DNA of 18,969 bases. It comes from Microbacteriaceae bacterium. GTDB taxonomy: Bacteria; Actinomycetota; Actinomycetes; Actinomycetales; Microbacteriaceae. Below are positions 1-5,749 of this stretch, in pieces; positions within the stretch are counted from its first letter, which is position 1, and every line of letters starts with the position of its first letter. The position numbers were made by a program, and so were the translations under genes. The stretch lies in assembly GCA_003454135.1 (NCBI GenBank), contig DMKW01000069.1, positions 1 through 18,969 of the forward strand, written 5' to 3'. The notes beneath the pieces are model-generated. The model saw only the letters and a program-made list of their open reading frames with translations, had not been told where the DNA came from and did not search any database.

Positions 1-1
1 C

Positions 2-187
2 CGGATGGGGAGCGCGGTTCGCTGCCTCCCCGCGTTCGTGCTCACGGTCGAGCACCCGACAACCATCGGCCTGGGAGACACGTTTGTCGGCGGGTTTATC
101 GCTGCGCTGGCGCAGCGCCAACATCGCGGGAGTGCTCGTGCCGTCAGCGCAGCTCGACGGGAACCGTCTCCGGCCGCTCCCACGTGA
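2..187 (+). CDS. Sugar kinase-like protein, C-terminal end (partial)
   Basis: This is only the last 60 or so residues of a gene that enters from the left edge; the frame is open to base 2 and ends with TGA at 185-187. The segment reads VEHPTTIGLGDTFVGGFIAA. The GxGDTF motif is the anion-hole and catalytic-Asp loop shared by the ribokinase (PfkB) superfamily, including ADP-dependent glucokinases and phosphofructokinases, and it normally sits close to the C-terminus, as it does here. The role would be phosphorylation of a sugar or sugar phosphate in the cytoplasm. Which subfamily, and which phosphate donor, cannot be decided from this fragment. The last 25 residues are Arg- and Ala-rich and overlap the 3' end of the opposing small gene by 44 bases, so the tail is the least certain part. 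Confidence 0.65.
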   Translation, partial: RMGSAVRCLPAFVLTVEHPTTIGLGDTFVGGFIAALAQRQHRGSARAVSAARREPSPAAPT

Positions 188-464
188 GGGTCAACCCGTT
201 GAGGCCCTGTGGGCGTGAGGCCTCGGCGACCTCCTTGGTGATGACGGCACGGATCGTGTCGAGCATGTCTTCGTAGCTCGCGACCGCATCCAGCCGCAGG
301 GCCCTGACCTCGTCACGCACGAGCACCCGGCCTACTCCCTGGATGAGCACCATCGTGCCGTTCGCGGCGACCGGCACGTGCTCGAAGCGGTTGAGACGGT
401 CGCGCAACAGGCTAAGGGGCAGAGTTGAATCCGTTGGGCGAACGGTCGCCGTGAGTGCGAGCAT
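144..464 (-). CDS. Small conserved-looking hypothetical protein, 106 aa
   Basis: I do not recognise a family. The minus frame from ATG at 464 gives a compact 106-residue protein of balanced composition, with strand and helix alternation: MLALTATVRPTDSTLPL near the start, a central segment with NGTMVLIQGVGRVLVRDEV, then a helical stretch EDMLDTIRAVITKEVAEA. The frame stays open upstream to 830, but that extension runs antisense through the acyltransferase gene and turns Arg- and Trp-rich, so the internal ATG at 464 is preferred. No strong ribosome-binding site is visible there. There is no signal peptide, membrane helix or Cys motif. It is divergent from the acyltransferase gene and convergent with the kinase fragment, overlapping it by 44 bases. 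It could be a cytoplasmic accessory or binding protein; function unknown. Confidence 0.6.
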   Translation of the reverse strand: MLALTATVRPTDSTLPLSLLRDRLNRFEHVPVAANGTMVLIQGVGRVLVRDEVRALRLDAVASYEDMLDTIRAVITKEVAEASRPQGLNGLTLTWERPETVPVELR

Positions 465-629
465 GCTGACCAGCGTGCGCGGTCCGGGTAACCATTGCGT
501 GAATAGCGGCTGTGCGGTGAATGTGAATAATCGCGCTGTTCGGCAAACCGCCCCTCTGCACGATTCGCGCTGAACCCATTCGGAGCAAGCACGGAGGAGC
601 CCGTCAGGTGCCGCGGCTACCGTCGACGG

Positions 630-1784
630 ATGCCTCCATCCAGCCTCACCGCAGCGAAAGAGTCGACCCGGCTCGCCTACAACCCGGCTCTTGACGGCCT
701 GCGCGCCGTGGCGATCCTCGCGGTTGTCGCCCAGCACGCCGGAATTCCGGGCCTTAGCGGCTACCACGGTGTGACCCTGTTCTTTGTGATCAGCGGTTAT
801 CTCATCACGCGCCTGTTGCTGAAGGAGCACGACAGAAGCGGGCGAGTCGAGTTACGCCGCTTCTACGCGCGTCGGTTCGCCCGACTCGGGCCGGCACTGG
901 TCGTGGTGGTCGCCGCCACGTGGGTGTGGCTCGCAATCACGGGGGAGCCGGTGTCGTCTTATTGGGGCGGCATCGTCGGGAGCCTCACCTACACGACCGA
1001 CCTCATCCAGGCGGTGTCCGGCAACGGCAGCGTCGGCCACTACTACCAGTGGTCGTGGTCGCTCGGGGTGGAGGAGCTCTTCTACCTGGTCTGGCCCATC
1101 TCGTTGCTGCTGCTCGCGAGGTGGCACCGCTTTGCGGCGGCCGCGGTCGTTCTCGTCGCCGGCATCGCGGGATGCTGGGCGCTGCGCGCGTTTCTCATTG
1201 CCGGCGGCATGAACCACAATCGCTTCTTCTTCGCCCCGGACACCAATGCCGACGCGCTCCTGCTCGGCGCCCTCCTCGCGCTCGTGCTCGTGCGCTGGCC
1301 GCACAGCCGGGCACTGCGTATCGCGGGTCGCATCGCCGGGCCGCTCGGTCTGCTCGCCCTCATCGCCCTTGTTTGGCCGTACTCGGGCGACGCCCTCGCC
1401 CAGACGGACAAGGGAGCGCTCGGTCAGGCGGCGCTCGCCTCGGCTGGGCTCGTTCTGTGGATGGCCACATCTCCCGCGGGTTGGGCGGCCGCCGCATTCT
1501 CCTGGCGCCCGCTCGTGCTCGTCGGGAAGATGTCCTACGGCATCTACCTGTGGAACCTGCTCACGATCTTCGTCTTCGCCTCCATCGTGCACGCCCGGCC
1601 CGTAGGCACGTGGTGGGGCCTGGCGTGGTTCGTCGCGCTCGGCGGCGTCTCCTACCTCTCGTGGCGCTTCGTTGAGACGCCGCTGAGACAGAGATGGGCG
1701 CCGACGAGCGTCCCGGAGCGGGCTGCCGCGCTCGCCACCCAGCCAGTGCGACCGCTCGTGAGCGCTGCAGCCTCGGAAAAATGA
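630..1784 (+). CDS. Acyltransferase family 3 (OafA/YrhL-type) membrane protein
   Basis: This is a 384-residue integral membrane O-acyltransferase of the acyltransferase-3 family, which moves acyl groups onto sugars, cell-wall polymers or lipids. Family hallmarks are present: LDGLRAVAILAVVAQHAG with the conserved Arg25 and His36, then GVTLFFVISGYLIT, then FYARRFARLGPAL (residues 78-90). Later comes WSLGVEELFYLVWP before a run of about eight further hydrophobic helices, and a C-terminal SWRFVETPLRQRW motif. Length is normal for the membrane domain alone; there is no C-terminal SGNH domain. ATG at 630 is chosen because no better upstream start is in frame; the ribosome-binding site is weak. The C-terminal tail after the last helix is short and polar. 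The acceptor substrate is unknown; nearby genes do not form a polysaccharide cluster, so a cell-envelope decoration role is inferred only from the family. Confidence 0.92.
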   Translation: MPPSSLTAAKESTRLAYNPALDGLRAVAILAVVAQHAGIPGLSGYHGVTLFFVISGYLITRLLLKEHDRSGRVELRRFYARRFARLGPALVVVVAATWVWLAITGEPVSSYWGGIVGSLTYTTDLIQAVSGNGSVGHYYQWSWSLGVEELFYLVWPISLLLLARWHRFAAAAVVLVAGIAGCWALRAFLIAGGMNHNRFFFAPDTNADALLLGALLALVLVRWPHSRALRIAGRIAGPLGLLALIALVWPYSGDALAQTDKGALGQAALASAGLVLWMATSPAGWAAAAFSWRPLVLVGKMSYGIYLWNLLTIFVFASIVHARPVGTWWGLAWFVALGGVSYLSWRFVETPLRQRWAPTSVPERAAALATQPVRPLVSAAASEK

Positions 1785-1822
1785 CACGATTGACTTCGAA
1801 CCACTGAGGGAGAAGCACCATC

Positions 1823-2362
1823 GTGACGCAGCCTGAGATCCCATCCGCGCCCACGCTCCGGTCGGGCGATCGGTTCGTACACACCGGCCCGCTCGACCCG
1901 CTCGCTTCGCCGCTGCTCGAGGACCTGGAGCGCGAGTACGACGGGCGCTACGGCACAATGTTCGGCCAGCCGGCATCCGCGGAGATCGCGCGCTACCCCG
2001 CCGAGGCCTTCACGGCACCGAGCGGCACCTTCGCCCTGCTCGTGCGGGATGGTGCGGCGATCTCGGGCGGCGCGTTCATGACGATCGACGAGTCGACGGT
2101 CGAGGTGAAGCGGATGTGGACGCGCGCCGAGCACCGCGGCCAGGGCCTCGCGCGGCTCGTGCTCGCCGAGCTCGAGGCCGAGGCGCGTCGGCGTGGCTTC
2201 CGCACCGTGGTGCTGAGCACGGGGCCGCGGCAGCCCGAGGCCGTGCGGCTCTATCTCGCGACCGGTTACACCCCGCTCTTCGACCCGGCGCTGGACGCGG
2301 AGATCATCGTGATCCACAGGTTCACGAAGGACCTCACCGCGGGCGGGGAGACGACCGAATGA
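1823..2362 (+). CDS. GNAT family N-acetyltransferase
   Basis: A 179-residue cytoplasmic acetyl-CoA-dependent N-acyltransferase. The acetyl-CoA pyrophosphate-binding loop is clear at residues 105-110 (RGQGLA, preceded by MWTRAEH), followed by helix LVLAELEAEARRRGF, strand TVVLSTG and the C-terminal ARLYLATGY-like segment VRLYLATGYTPLF. The start is GTG at 1823, with a good purine-rich ribosome-binding site (GAGGGAGAA) about 10 bases upstream. An ATG further in (1958) would cut into the fold. The substrate is unknown; an N-terminal extension of about 60 residues precedes the core. The stop overlaps the next gene in an ATGA arrangement, so the two are probably co-translated. The acyltransferase upstream ends only 38 bases away and may share the transcript. 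Confidence 0.9.
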   Translation: MTQPEIPSAPTLRSGDRFVHTGPLDPLASPLLEDLEREYDGRYGTMFGQPASAEIARYPAEAFTAPSGTFALLVRDGAAISGGAFMTIDESTVEVKRMWTRAEHRGQGLARLVLAELEAEARRRGFRTVVLSTGPRQPEAVRLYLATGYTPLFDPALDAEIIVIHRFTKDLTAGGETTE

Positions 2363-2700
2363 CCACCGGAATCGATGTCACGGTCGCGCCGAGCGGCGCC
2401 GGATGCGTGGAGTGCGACGCGGAGGACGGCTGGTGGGTGCACCTCCGGCGGTGCGCCGCCTGTGGACACATCGGCTGCTGCGACGACTCGCTGTCGAAGC
2501 ACGCCACGGCGCACGCGGAGGCGACCGGGCATCCGGTCATCCAGAGTTTCGAACCGGGGGAGGACTGGTTTTGGGACTACTCGACGTCGACCCTTCGCAC
2601 CGGGCCGGCACTCGCCCCGCCGCGCGAACATCCCGTCGACCAGCCGGCGCCCGGGCCGGCTGGCCGAGTTCCCGAGAACTGGCGAGAGCTGCTGGGCTAG
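2359..2700 (+). CDS. UBP-type zinc finger protein, 113 aa
   Basis: A small protein with a ubiquitin-hydrolase-type (ZnF-UBP) zinc finger. Putative metal ligands read in order: Cys16 and Cys19 (CVEC), Cys32 and Cys35 (CAAC), Cys40/Cys41, then His48, His52 and His58. The core ends with VIQSFEPGEDWFWDY, the aromatic-rich strand typical of bacterial stand-alone versions. In eukaryotes this fold binds the C-terminal diglycine of ubiquitin. Bacteria of this group generally lack ubiquitin, so here the ligand is unknown and a role in binding a protein C-terminus is only a possibility. The C-terminal 35 residues are Pro-rich and end in NWRELLG. The ATG overlaps the GNAT stop codon (ATGA), pointing to translational coupling with that acetyltransferase. 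Confidence 0.9.
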   Translation: MTTGIDVTVAPSGAGCVECDAEDGWWVHLRRCAACGHIGCCDDSLSKHATAHAEATGHPVIQSFEPGEDWFWDYSTSTLRTGPALAPPREHPVDQPAPGPAGRVPENWRELLG

Positions 2701-2846
2701 CGACTTTCGAATCCGAGCAATCTTGCATTAACTAGTCGGGCGTGTCGAGCAACAGTCGGCGTAATATTTCGTAACAAAGATTCTCTGCCGTCACGTGAAC
2801 CGCGCAGCGTGCCGGTCGTCGGTGGGGACCGAATGGGTGGCGAGCG

Positions 2847-3260
2847 ATGAGCATGATGGCTGAAATGATGTCGATGTCCATGAAGGACATGAAAGACATG
2901 CAGAACATGGACATGGCGGGCATGCAGGCCTGCATCGAAGCGTGTGCGGCCTGCGAACAGGCCTGTACCGTGTGCGCCGACGGCATGATGGACATGCCCC
3001 GGTGCGCGAGCATGTGCGCGAGCTGCGCCGACGTGTGCAACACGATGATGCGCATGATGATGCGGCCGGCGGGCTACGACATGGGCACGATGATGTCCAT
3101 GCTCGAGACCACGATCGCCATGTGCAAGGCGTGCGCGGCGGAGTGCATGATGCACGCCGATATGCGCGAGGAGTGCCGGATGTGCGCTCAGGCCTGCATG
3201 GAATGCCAGAAGGCGTGCGAGGCAATGCTCATGTCGATGAAGTCGATGTCGATGAGCTGA
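2847..3260 (+). CDS. Met/Cys-rich four-helix-bundle copper-binding protein (Csp-like)
   Basis: A 137-residue protein with 17 Cys and 36 Met. The Cys fall in helix-compatible CxxxC/CxxC spacing: 29, 33, 36, 40, 43; 53, 57, 60, 64; 93, 96, 100; 110, 113, 117, 120, 124. This is the pattern of the DUF326/Csp copper-storage family, where Cys lining a four-helix bundle bind many Cu(I) ions. No Tat or Sec signal is visible, so a cytosolic Csp3-like location is inferred. Unusual is the N-terminal Met-rich stretch (12 Met in the first 26 residues, with MKDMKDM and MQNMDM repeats) and a Met-rich C-terminus, which could pass Cu(I) into the bundle. ATG 2847 starts the run of Met codons; a later in-frame ATG cannot be excluded. 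The upstream 146 bases are notably AT-rich and probably hold its promoter; no clear CsoR-type operator was seen. Confidence 0.88.
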   Translation: MSMMAEMMSMSMKDMKDMQNMDMAGMQACIEACAACEQACTVCADGMMDMPRCASMCASCADVCNTMMRMMMRPAGYDMGTMMSMLETTIAMCKACAAECMMHADMREECRMCAQACMECQKACEAMLMSMKSMSMS

Positions 3261-3286
3261 CCCTCGGGACGATCTACCCGTGAGGG
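3261..3286 (+). terminator. Possible terminator between convergent genes
   Basis: Directly after the Csp-like stop codon, CCCTCGGG is followed by an 8-base loop and CCCGTGAGGG, giving a GC-rich hairpin interrupted by a two-base bulge. It lies between two genes that converge, with their stops only 29 bases apart, so it could serve both strands. No T-run follows, which is common in high-GC actinobacteria but lowers certainty. Confidence 0.4.
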
Positions 3287-3289
3287 TGA

Positions 3290-3679
3290 CTAGGCGAGCG
3301 TTCCGTCGACGAGCACGTTGAGCCAGCGCTCGCCTACGGCGAGCACGTTGTACACGCCGTGGATGCCGACCGGTTCGCCGGCGGCCAGGAGTTGGGCGAG
3401 CGGTTCGTGGTGCCAGATGAGCGTCGTTGCGCCGTCGACGAGATGAAGTTGCACCCAACCGTCTCCGACGGGGAGCCCGACCACGGCATCCAGCCACTTG
3501 CTCGGCGTCGCCGAGGCGACGCGCTGCTGGATCAGGTGCATGGCGTGCCCCGGCCCTACCTTCTCGCAGCCCATCGCGTGCTCGCTCTGGCATGCCGAGA
3601 GCTGCTGCGCGGGCAGTGGAAGGTGGGACATTCTGGCCTCATCGTGGTCGAAAACCCGGCCCGATTTGGTGCCGGTCAT
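3290..3679 (-). CDS. Hypothetical protein, 129 aa
   Basis: I do not recognise a named family. The minus frame gives a natural-looking protein: a polar N-terminal third, an amphipathic segment HAMHLIQQRVASATPSKW, then a beta-rich half with VVGLPVGDGWVQLHLVDG, a WHHEP segment, and a C-terminus ending NVLAVGERWLNVLVDGTLA. The repeated strand-turn-strand pattern suggests a small beta-sheet domain. The ATG at 3679 has only a weak ribosome-binding site; an internal ATG at 3631 (MSHLPLPAQQL) is a possible alternative. No signal peptide or membrane helix. It converges on the Csp-like gene and diverges from the M23 hydrolase gene, so its promoter must lie in the 3680-3850 region shared with that gene. 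Overlapping plus-strand frames here are Arg-rich shadows. Confidence 0.65.
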   Translation of the reverse strand: MTGTKSGRVFDHDEARMSHLPLPAQQLSACQSEHAMGCEKVGPGHAMHLIQQRVASATPSKWLDAVVGLPVGDGWVQLHLVDGATTLIWHHEPLAQLLAAGEPVGIHGVYNVLAVGERWLNVLVDGTLA

Positions 3680-3825
3680 TTCACGTTACCGGCGAAGCGG
3701 CGAGAGGTCACGTGTGGCCGTAACCCGGCGAAACATTGGCGGAGCGCCACCGGAGGGCCGCGTCGCGTCGCGTCGACATCCGCTCGTTCCTAGCTTTCGG
3801 CGTCGAGTGGTTGCTAATGTGATGA

Positions 3826-3852
3826 GTGTTGCCAGTGTTACTGGTGTTACGT
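3826..3852 (+). repeat. Three tandem 9-bp repeats (GTGTTRCnn) upstream of M23 gene
   Basis: Three head-to-tail units are visible: GTGTTGCCA, GTGTTACTG and GTGTTACGT. They lie 32 bases before the preferred ATG of the M23 hydrolase gene. Repeats spaced by nearly one helical turn look like an operator array for a response regulator. GTTAC-type direct repeats are, from memory, part of the sites reported for the actinobacterial cell-wall regulator MtrA, but that assignment is inference. The last unit overlaps a possible GTG start at 3851, which argues against that start. Confidence 0.5.
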
Positions 3853-3883
3853 GCGACAGTTCGCACCGTCATGTATGGGGATC

Positions 3884-5176
3884 ATGAGCTACTCACACCA
3901 CGTCAGCGCCTCTCCGCGCGTCGCGTCGACGAACCGCAATCGACTCGTTGCGATCCTTGTCGCGTTCGCCCTGCTGAGCACCGGCGCCGTCGCCCAGGGG
4001 GAGGCGGCATGGGCCGTGACCTACCCGAGTTGGGGCGATGTCCAGGCCGCGCGGGCGAGCGAGGCGGCCAAGAGCGCGGAGGTCGCCAGGCTCAAGAGCC
4101 TGCTCGACTCCCTCAACGCCCAGGTGCAGGCCACCCAGGCCGAAGCGGAGAAGAAGGGCAACGAACTGCAGGTCGCCCAGCAGAAGCTCGACGAGGCCGC
4201 GGCGAAGGCCGACGTGCTCGCTGCCCAGGCGGATGCCGCGAAGGCCCGTGCGAAGAAGTCGCGTGACCGCGCCGGCGCGATGGCGTCCCAGATGGCCCGC
4301 TCTGGCAGCACCGAGGTCGTGGCGACCCTCATGTTCAACGGCGGCAAGGCCGCCGACCTGCTCTCCCAGTTGAGCCTCGCGAGCAAGGTCACCGACCAGT
4401 CGAAGGGCTTGTACGAGAAGGCGATCCAGGAGCAGAACAGCGCCCAGTCGCTGACCGACCAGTCCAACCTCGCGAAGGTGGCACTCAAGTCGCTCGCGGA
4501 AGCGGCCCAGGTCGCGCTCGATGCCGCGCAGGTCGCGGCGACGAACGCCGCCAACGCCCTCGCCGAGCAGACCGCGCACAAGTCGGAGCTCGACGCGCAG
4601 CTCGCCTCACTCGTCAGCACCACCGCGCAGACCGAAGCGGGCTACCGCGCCGGTGTCGCCGCCGCCGCCGCGGCCAAGGCAGCCGCCGAAGCGGCCGCTC
4701 GGGCTGCCGCCGCTGCCGCCGCGGCAGCGGGAGGAGGCTCCGGCGCCGGCCAGGTCGGCTCGAGCGGGTGGGCCAGGCCGGCAGCCGGCCGCATCACGAG
4801 CGTGTACGGCTGGCGGCTCGACCCCTACACCCATCAAAATGCGTTGCATTCCGGAACGGACCTCGGGGCATCCTGCGGCTCGCCTATCTACGCAGCGCAC
4901 TCGGGAACCGTCATCTATGCGGGCCCCTACGGCGGCTACGGCAACTTCGTGCAGATTGCCAACAACGACGGCACGGGCATCTCCACCGGATACGGCCACA
5001 TCGTGAACGGTGGAATCCTCGTCAGCGTCGGCCAGCGGGTGGGTGTCGGCACCAACATCGCGCGCGTCGGCAGTACCGGATGGTCGACCGGCTGCCACCT
5101 CCACTTCGAGGTGCGGTACAACAACGTCGCCCAGGATCCGGTGCCGTATCTGCGTGACCGCGGCGTCAATTTGTGA
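3884..5176 (+). CDS. Secreted coiled-coil M23 (LytM) peptidoglycan endopeptidase
   Basis: A 430-residue exported peptidoglycan hydrolase. A Sec signal (NRNRLVAILVAFALLSTGA) ends near Ala38. Residues about 50-265 form a long Ala/Gln/Glu-rich coiled coil with two helical arms, then comes a poly-Ala linker and a Gly-Ser segment. The C-terminal M23 domain has the zinc ligands His322 and Asp326 (HSGTD) and the HLHFE motif with His405 and His407, so it should be active and cut peptide crosslinks. The coiled-coil plus LytM layout resembles EnvC/RipC-type hydrolases, which are controlled by FtsEX through the coiled coil; that partnership is inference. The frame is open from GTG 3851, with further ATGs at 3875 and 3884. 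None has a good ribosome-binding site. I chose 3884 because 3851 lies in a repeat array. Confidence 0.88.
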   Translation: MSYSHHVSASPRVASTNRNRLVAILVAFALLSTGAVAQGEAAWAVTYPSWGDVQAARASEAAKSAEVARLKSLLDSLNAQVQATQAEAEKKGNELQVAQQKLDEAAAKADVLAAQADAAKARAKKSRDRAGAMASQMARSGSTEVVATLMFNGGKAADLLSQLSLASKVTDQSKGLYEKAIQEQNSAQSLTDQSNLAKVALKSLAEAAQVALDAAQVAATNAANALAEQTAHKSELDAQLASLVSTTAQTEAGYRAGVAAAAAAKAAAEAAARAAAAAAAAAGGGSGAGQVGSSGWARPAAGRITSVYGWRLDPYTHQNALHSGTDLGASCGSPIYAAHSGTVIYAGPYGGYGNFVQIANNDGTGISTGYGHIVNGGILVSVGQRVGVGTNIARVGSTGWSTGCHLHFEVRYNNVAQDPVPYLRDRGVNL

Positions 5177-5211
5177 CCTCGCCGCCGCGTCGCTTGCTGC
5201 GATCGGTGGCG

Positions 5212-5230
5212 GTGCTGGCGCTCCTAGCAC
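5212..5230 (+). terminator. Weak hairpin after M23 gene
   Basis: GTGCT and AGCAC flank a 9-base loop in the gap between the M23 gene and the next small gene. A larger imperfect pairing (GCCGCCGCG with CGCGACGGC) encloses it. There is no T-run. It may be a partial terminator or simple GC-rich coincidence. Confidence 0.25.
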
Positions 5231-5261
5231 GCGACGGCAAACATAGTAGAGAATAAGGGCC

Positions 5262-5561
5262 ATGTCCAAGAAAATCGACGCGACTCTGAAGGACCTCGTC
5301 AAGGCCCTTGAGAAACACGCGAAAGTCGTTGGCGGCCGCAGCGTGTCGCTCAAGAAGTCCCAGCGTGCCGCGGCGAAGCTTCAGTCCGCGGCAACCGCAT
5401 ACGCCGCGGCGGTGTACTCCAAGACCGGTCTCGACAGCCCGTTCAACGACGTGCTTCGTCCAGGGCTCGACGAAGCCACGGTCGCGTCGCTCGAGGCGGA
5501 GCGTGACGCTCTGGCGAAGACCGTCACCGGACCGATCCTGCAGCAGCGCGAGGCGAGTTAG
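5262..5561 (+). CDS. Small helical hypothetical protein, 99 aa
   Basis: Family not recognised. The protein is Lys- and Ala-rich and almost wholly helical by pattern: MSKKIDATLKDLVKALEKH at the N-terminus, then SLKKSQRAAAKLQSAATAYA, a short Gly-Leu-Asp-Ser-Pro break, and a second helix ATVASLEAERDALAKTVTG. The ATG at 5262 has a good ribosome-binding site (TAAGGGCC). No export signal, Cys or membrane segment. Composition and length resemble small nucleoid- or ribosome-associated helical proteins, but there is no motif to support that. It follows the M23 gene in the same direction after 85 bases that contain a weak hairpin, so it may be read through or have its own promoter (an AT-rich stretch lies just before the ribosome-binding site). 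Confidence 0.75.
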   Translation: MSKKIDATLKDLVKALEKHAKVVGGRSVSLKKSQRAAAKLQSAATAYAAAVYSKTGLDSPFNDVLRPGLDEATVASLEAERDALAKTVTGPILQQREAS

Positions 5562-5672
5562 CCATTACCGATCGGAACGTGCGGCATTAAGCCTCCGTTC
5601 ACCCTTTTGCCGGGACTCGCCATGCTCGGCATGACTGTGATTCCCATGCCTCCGCGGCGGCGACCGTTTCGT

Positions 5673-5696
5673 CGGCCCCGAGCGCGGCCCCGAGCT
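5673..5696 (+). repeat. 12-bp tandem duplication upstream of synthetase gene
   Basis: CGGCCCCGAGCG is followed immediately by CGGCCCCGAGCT (11 of 12 bases identical), ending in TTAAAC, about 53 bases before the synthetase GTG. It could be a tandem operator for the synthetase operon or chance in GC-rich DNA. The rest of the 5562-5749 gap holds a short CATGC-TCG-GCATG palindrome and a small CCCGG-GAA-CCGGG hairpin, but no recognisable gene. Confidence 0.35.
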
Positions 5697-5749
5697 TAAA
5701 CTGGCGCAACGCGAGAGCCCGGGAACCGGGAGCCGCACGAGGAGCGTGA

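Noticed and set aside
852..1976. 374-residue minus-strand frame opposite the acyltransferase
   Set aside because: Arg/Glu/Gly-rich mirror of a membrane protein gene, with no family motif; typical high-GC shadow.
2697..3593. Long minus-strand frame encoding a strikingly His-rich protein opposite the copper-protein gene
   Set aside because: It is the reverse complement of many ATG (Met) codons, which read CAT (His). The repeat is explained by the Met-rich gene, and the ends run into Arg-rich shadow sequence.
3680..3850. Possible c-di-AMP (ydaO-type) riboswitch before the M23 hydrolase gene, as found before some actinobacterial wall hydrolases
   Set aside because: Only a small TGGCG-GAG-CGCCA hairpin and GTTAC/GTAAC motifs were seen; the conserved multi-helix core could not be traced.
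4655..4740. GCC/GCG-rich near-repeat that looks like a microsatellite
   Set aside because: It encodes the poly-Ala linker between the coiled coil and the M23 domain, so it is ordinary low-complexity coding sequence.
4607..5353. 248-residue minus-strand frame opposite the M23 domain
   Set aside because: It is antisense to a well-supported gene with zinc-site motifs, has shadow composition and no recognisable domain.
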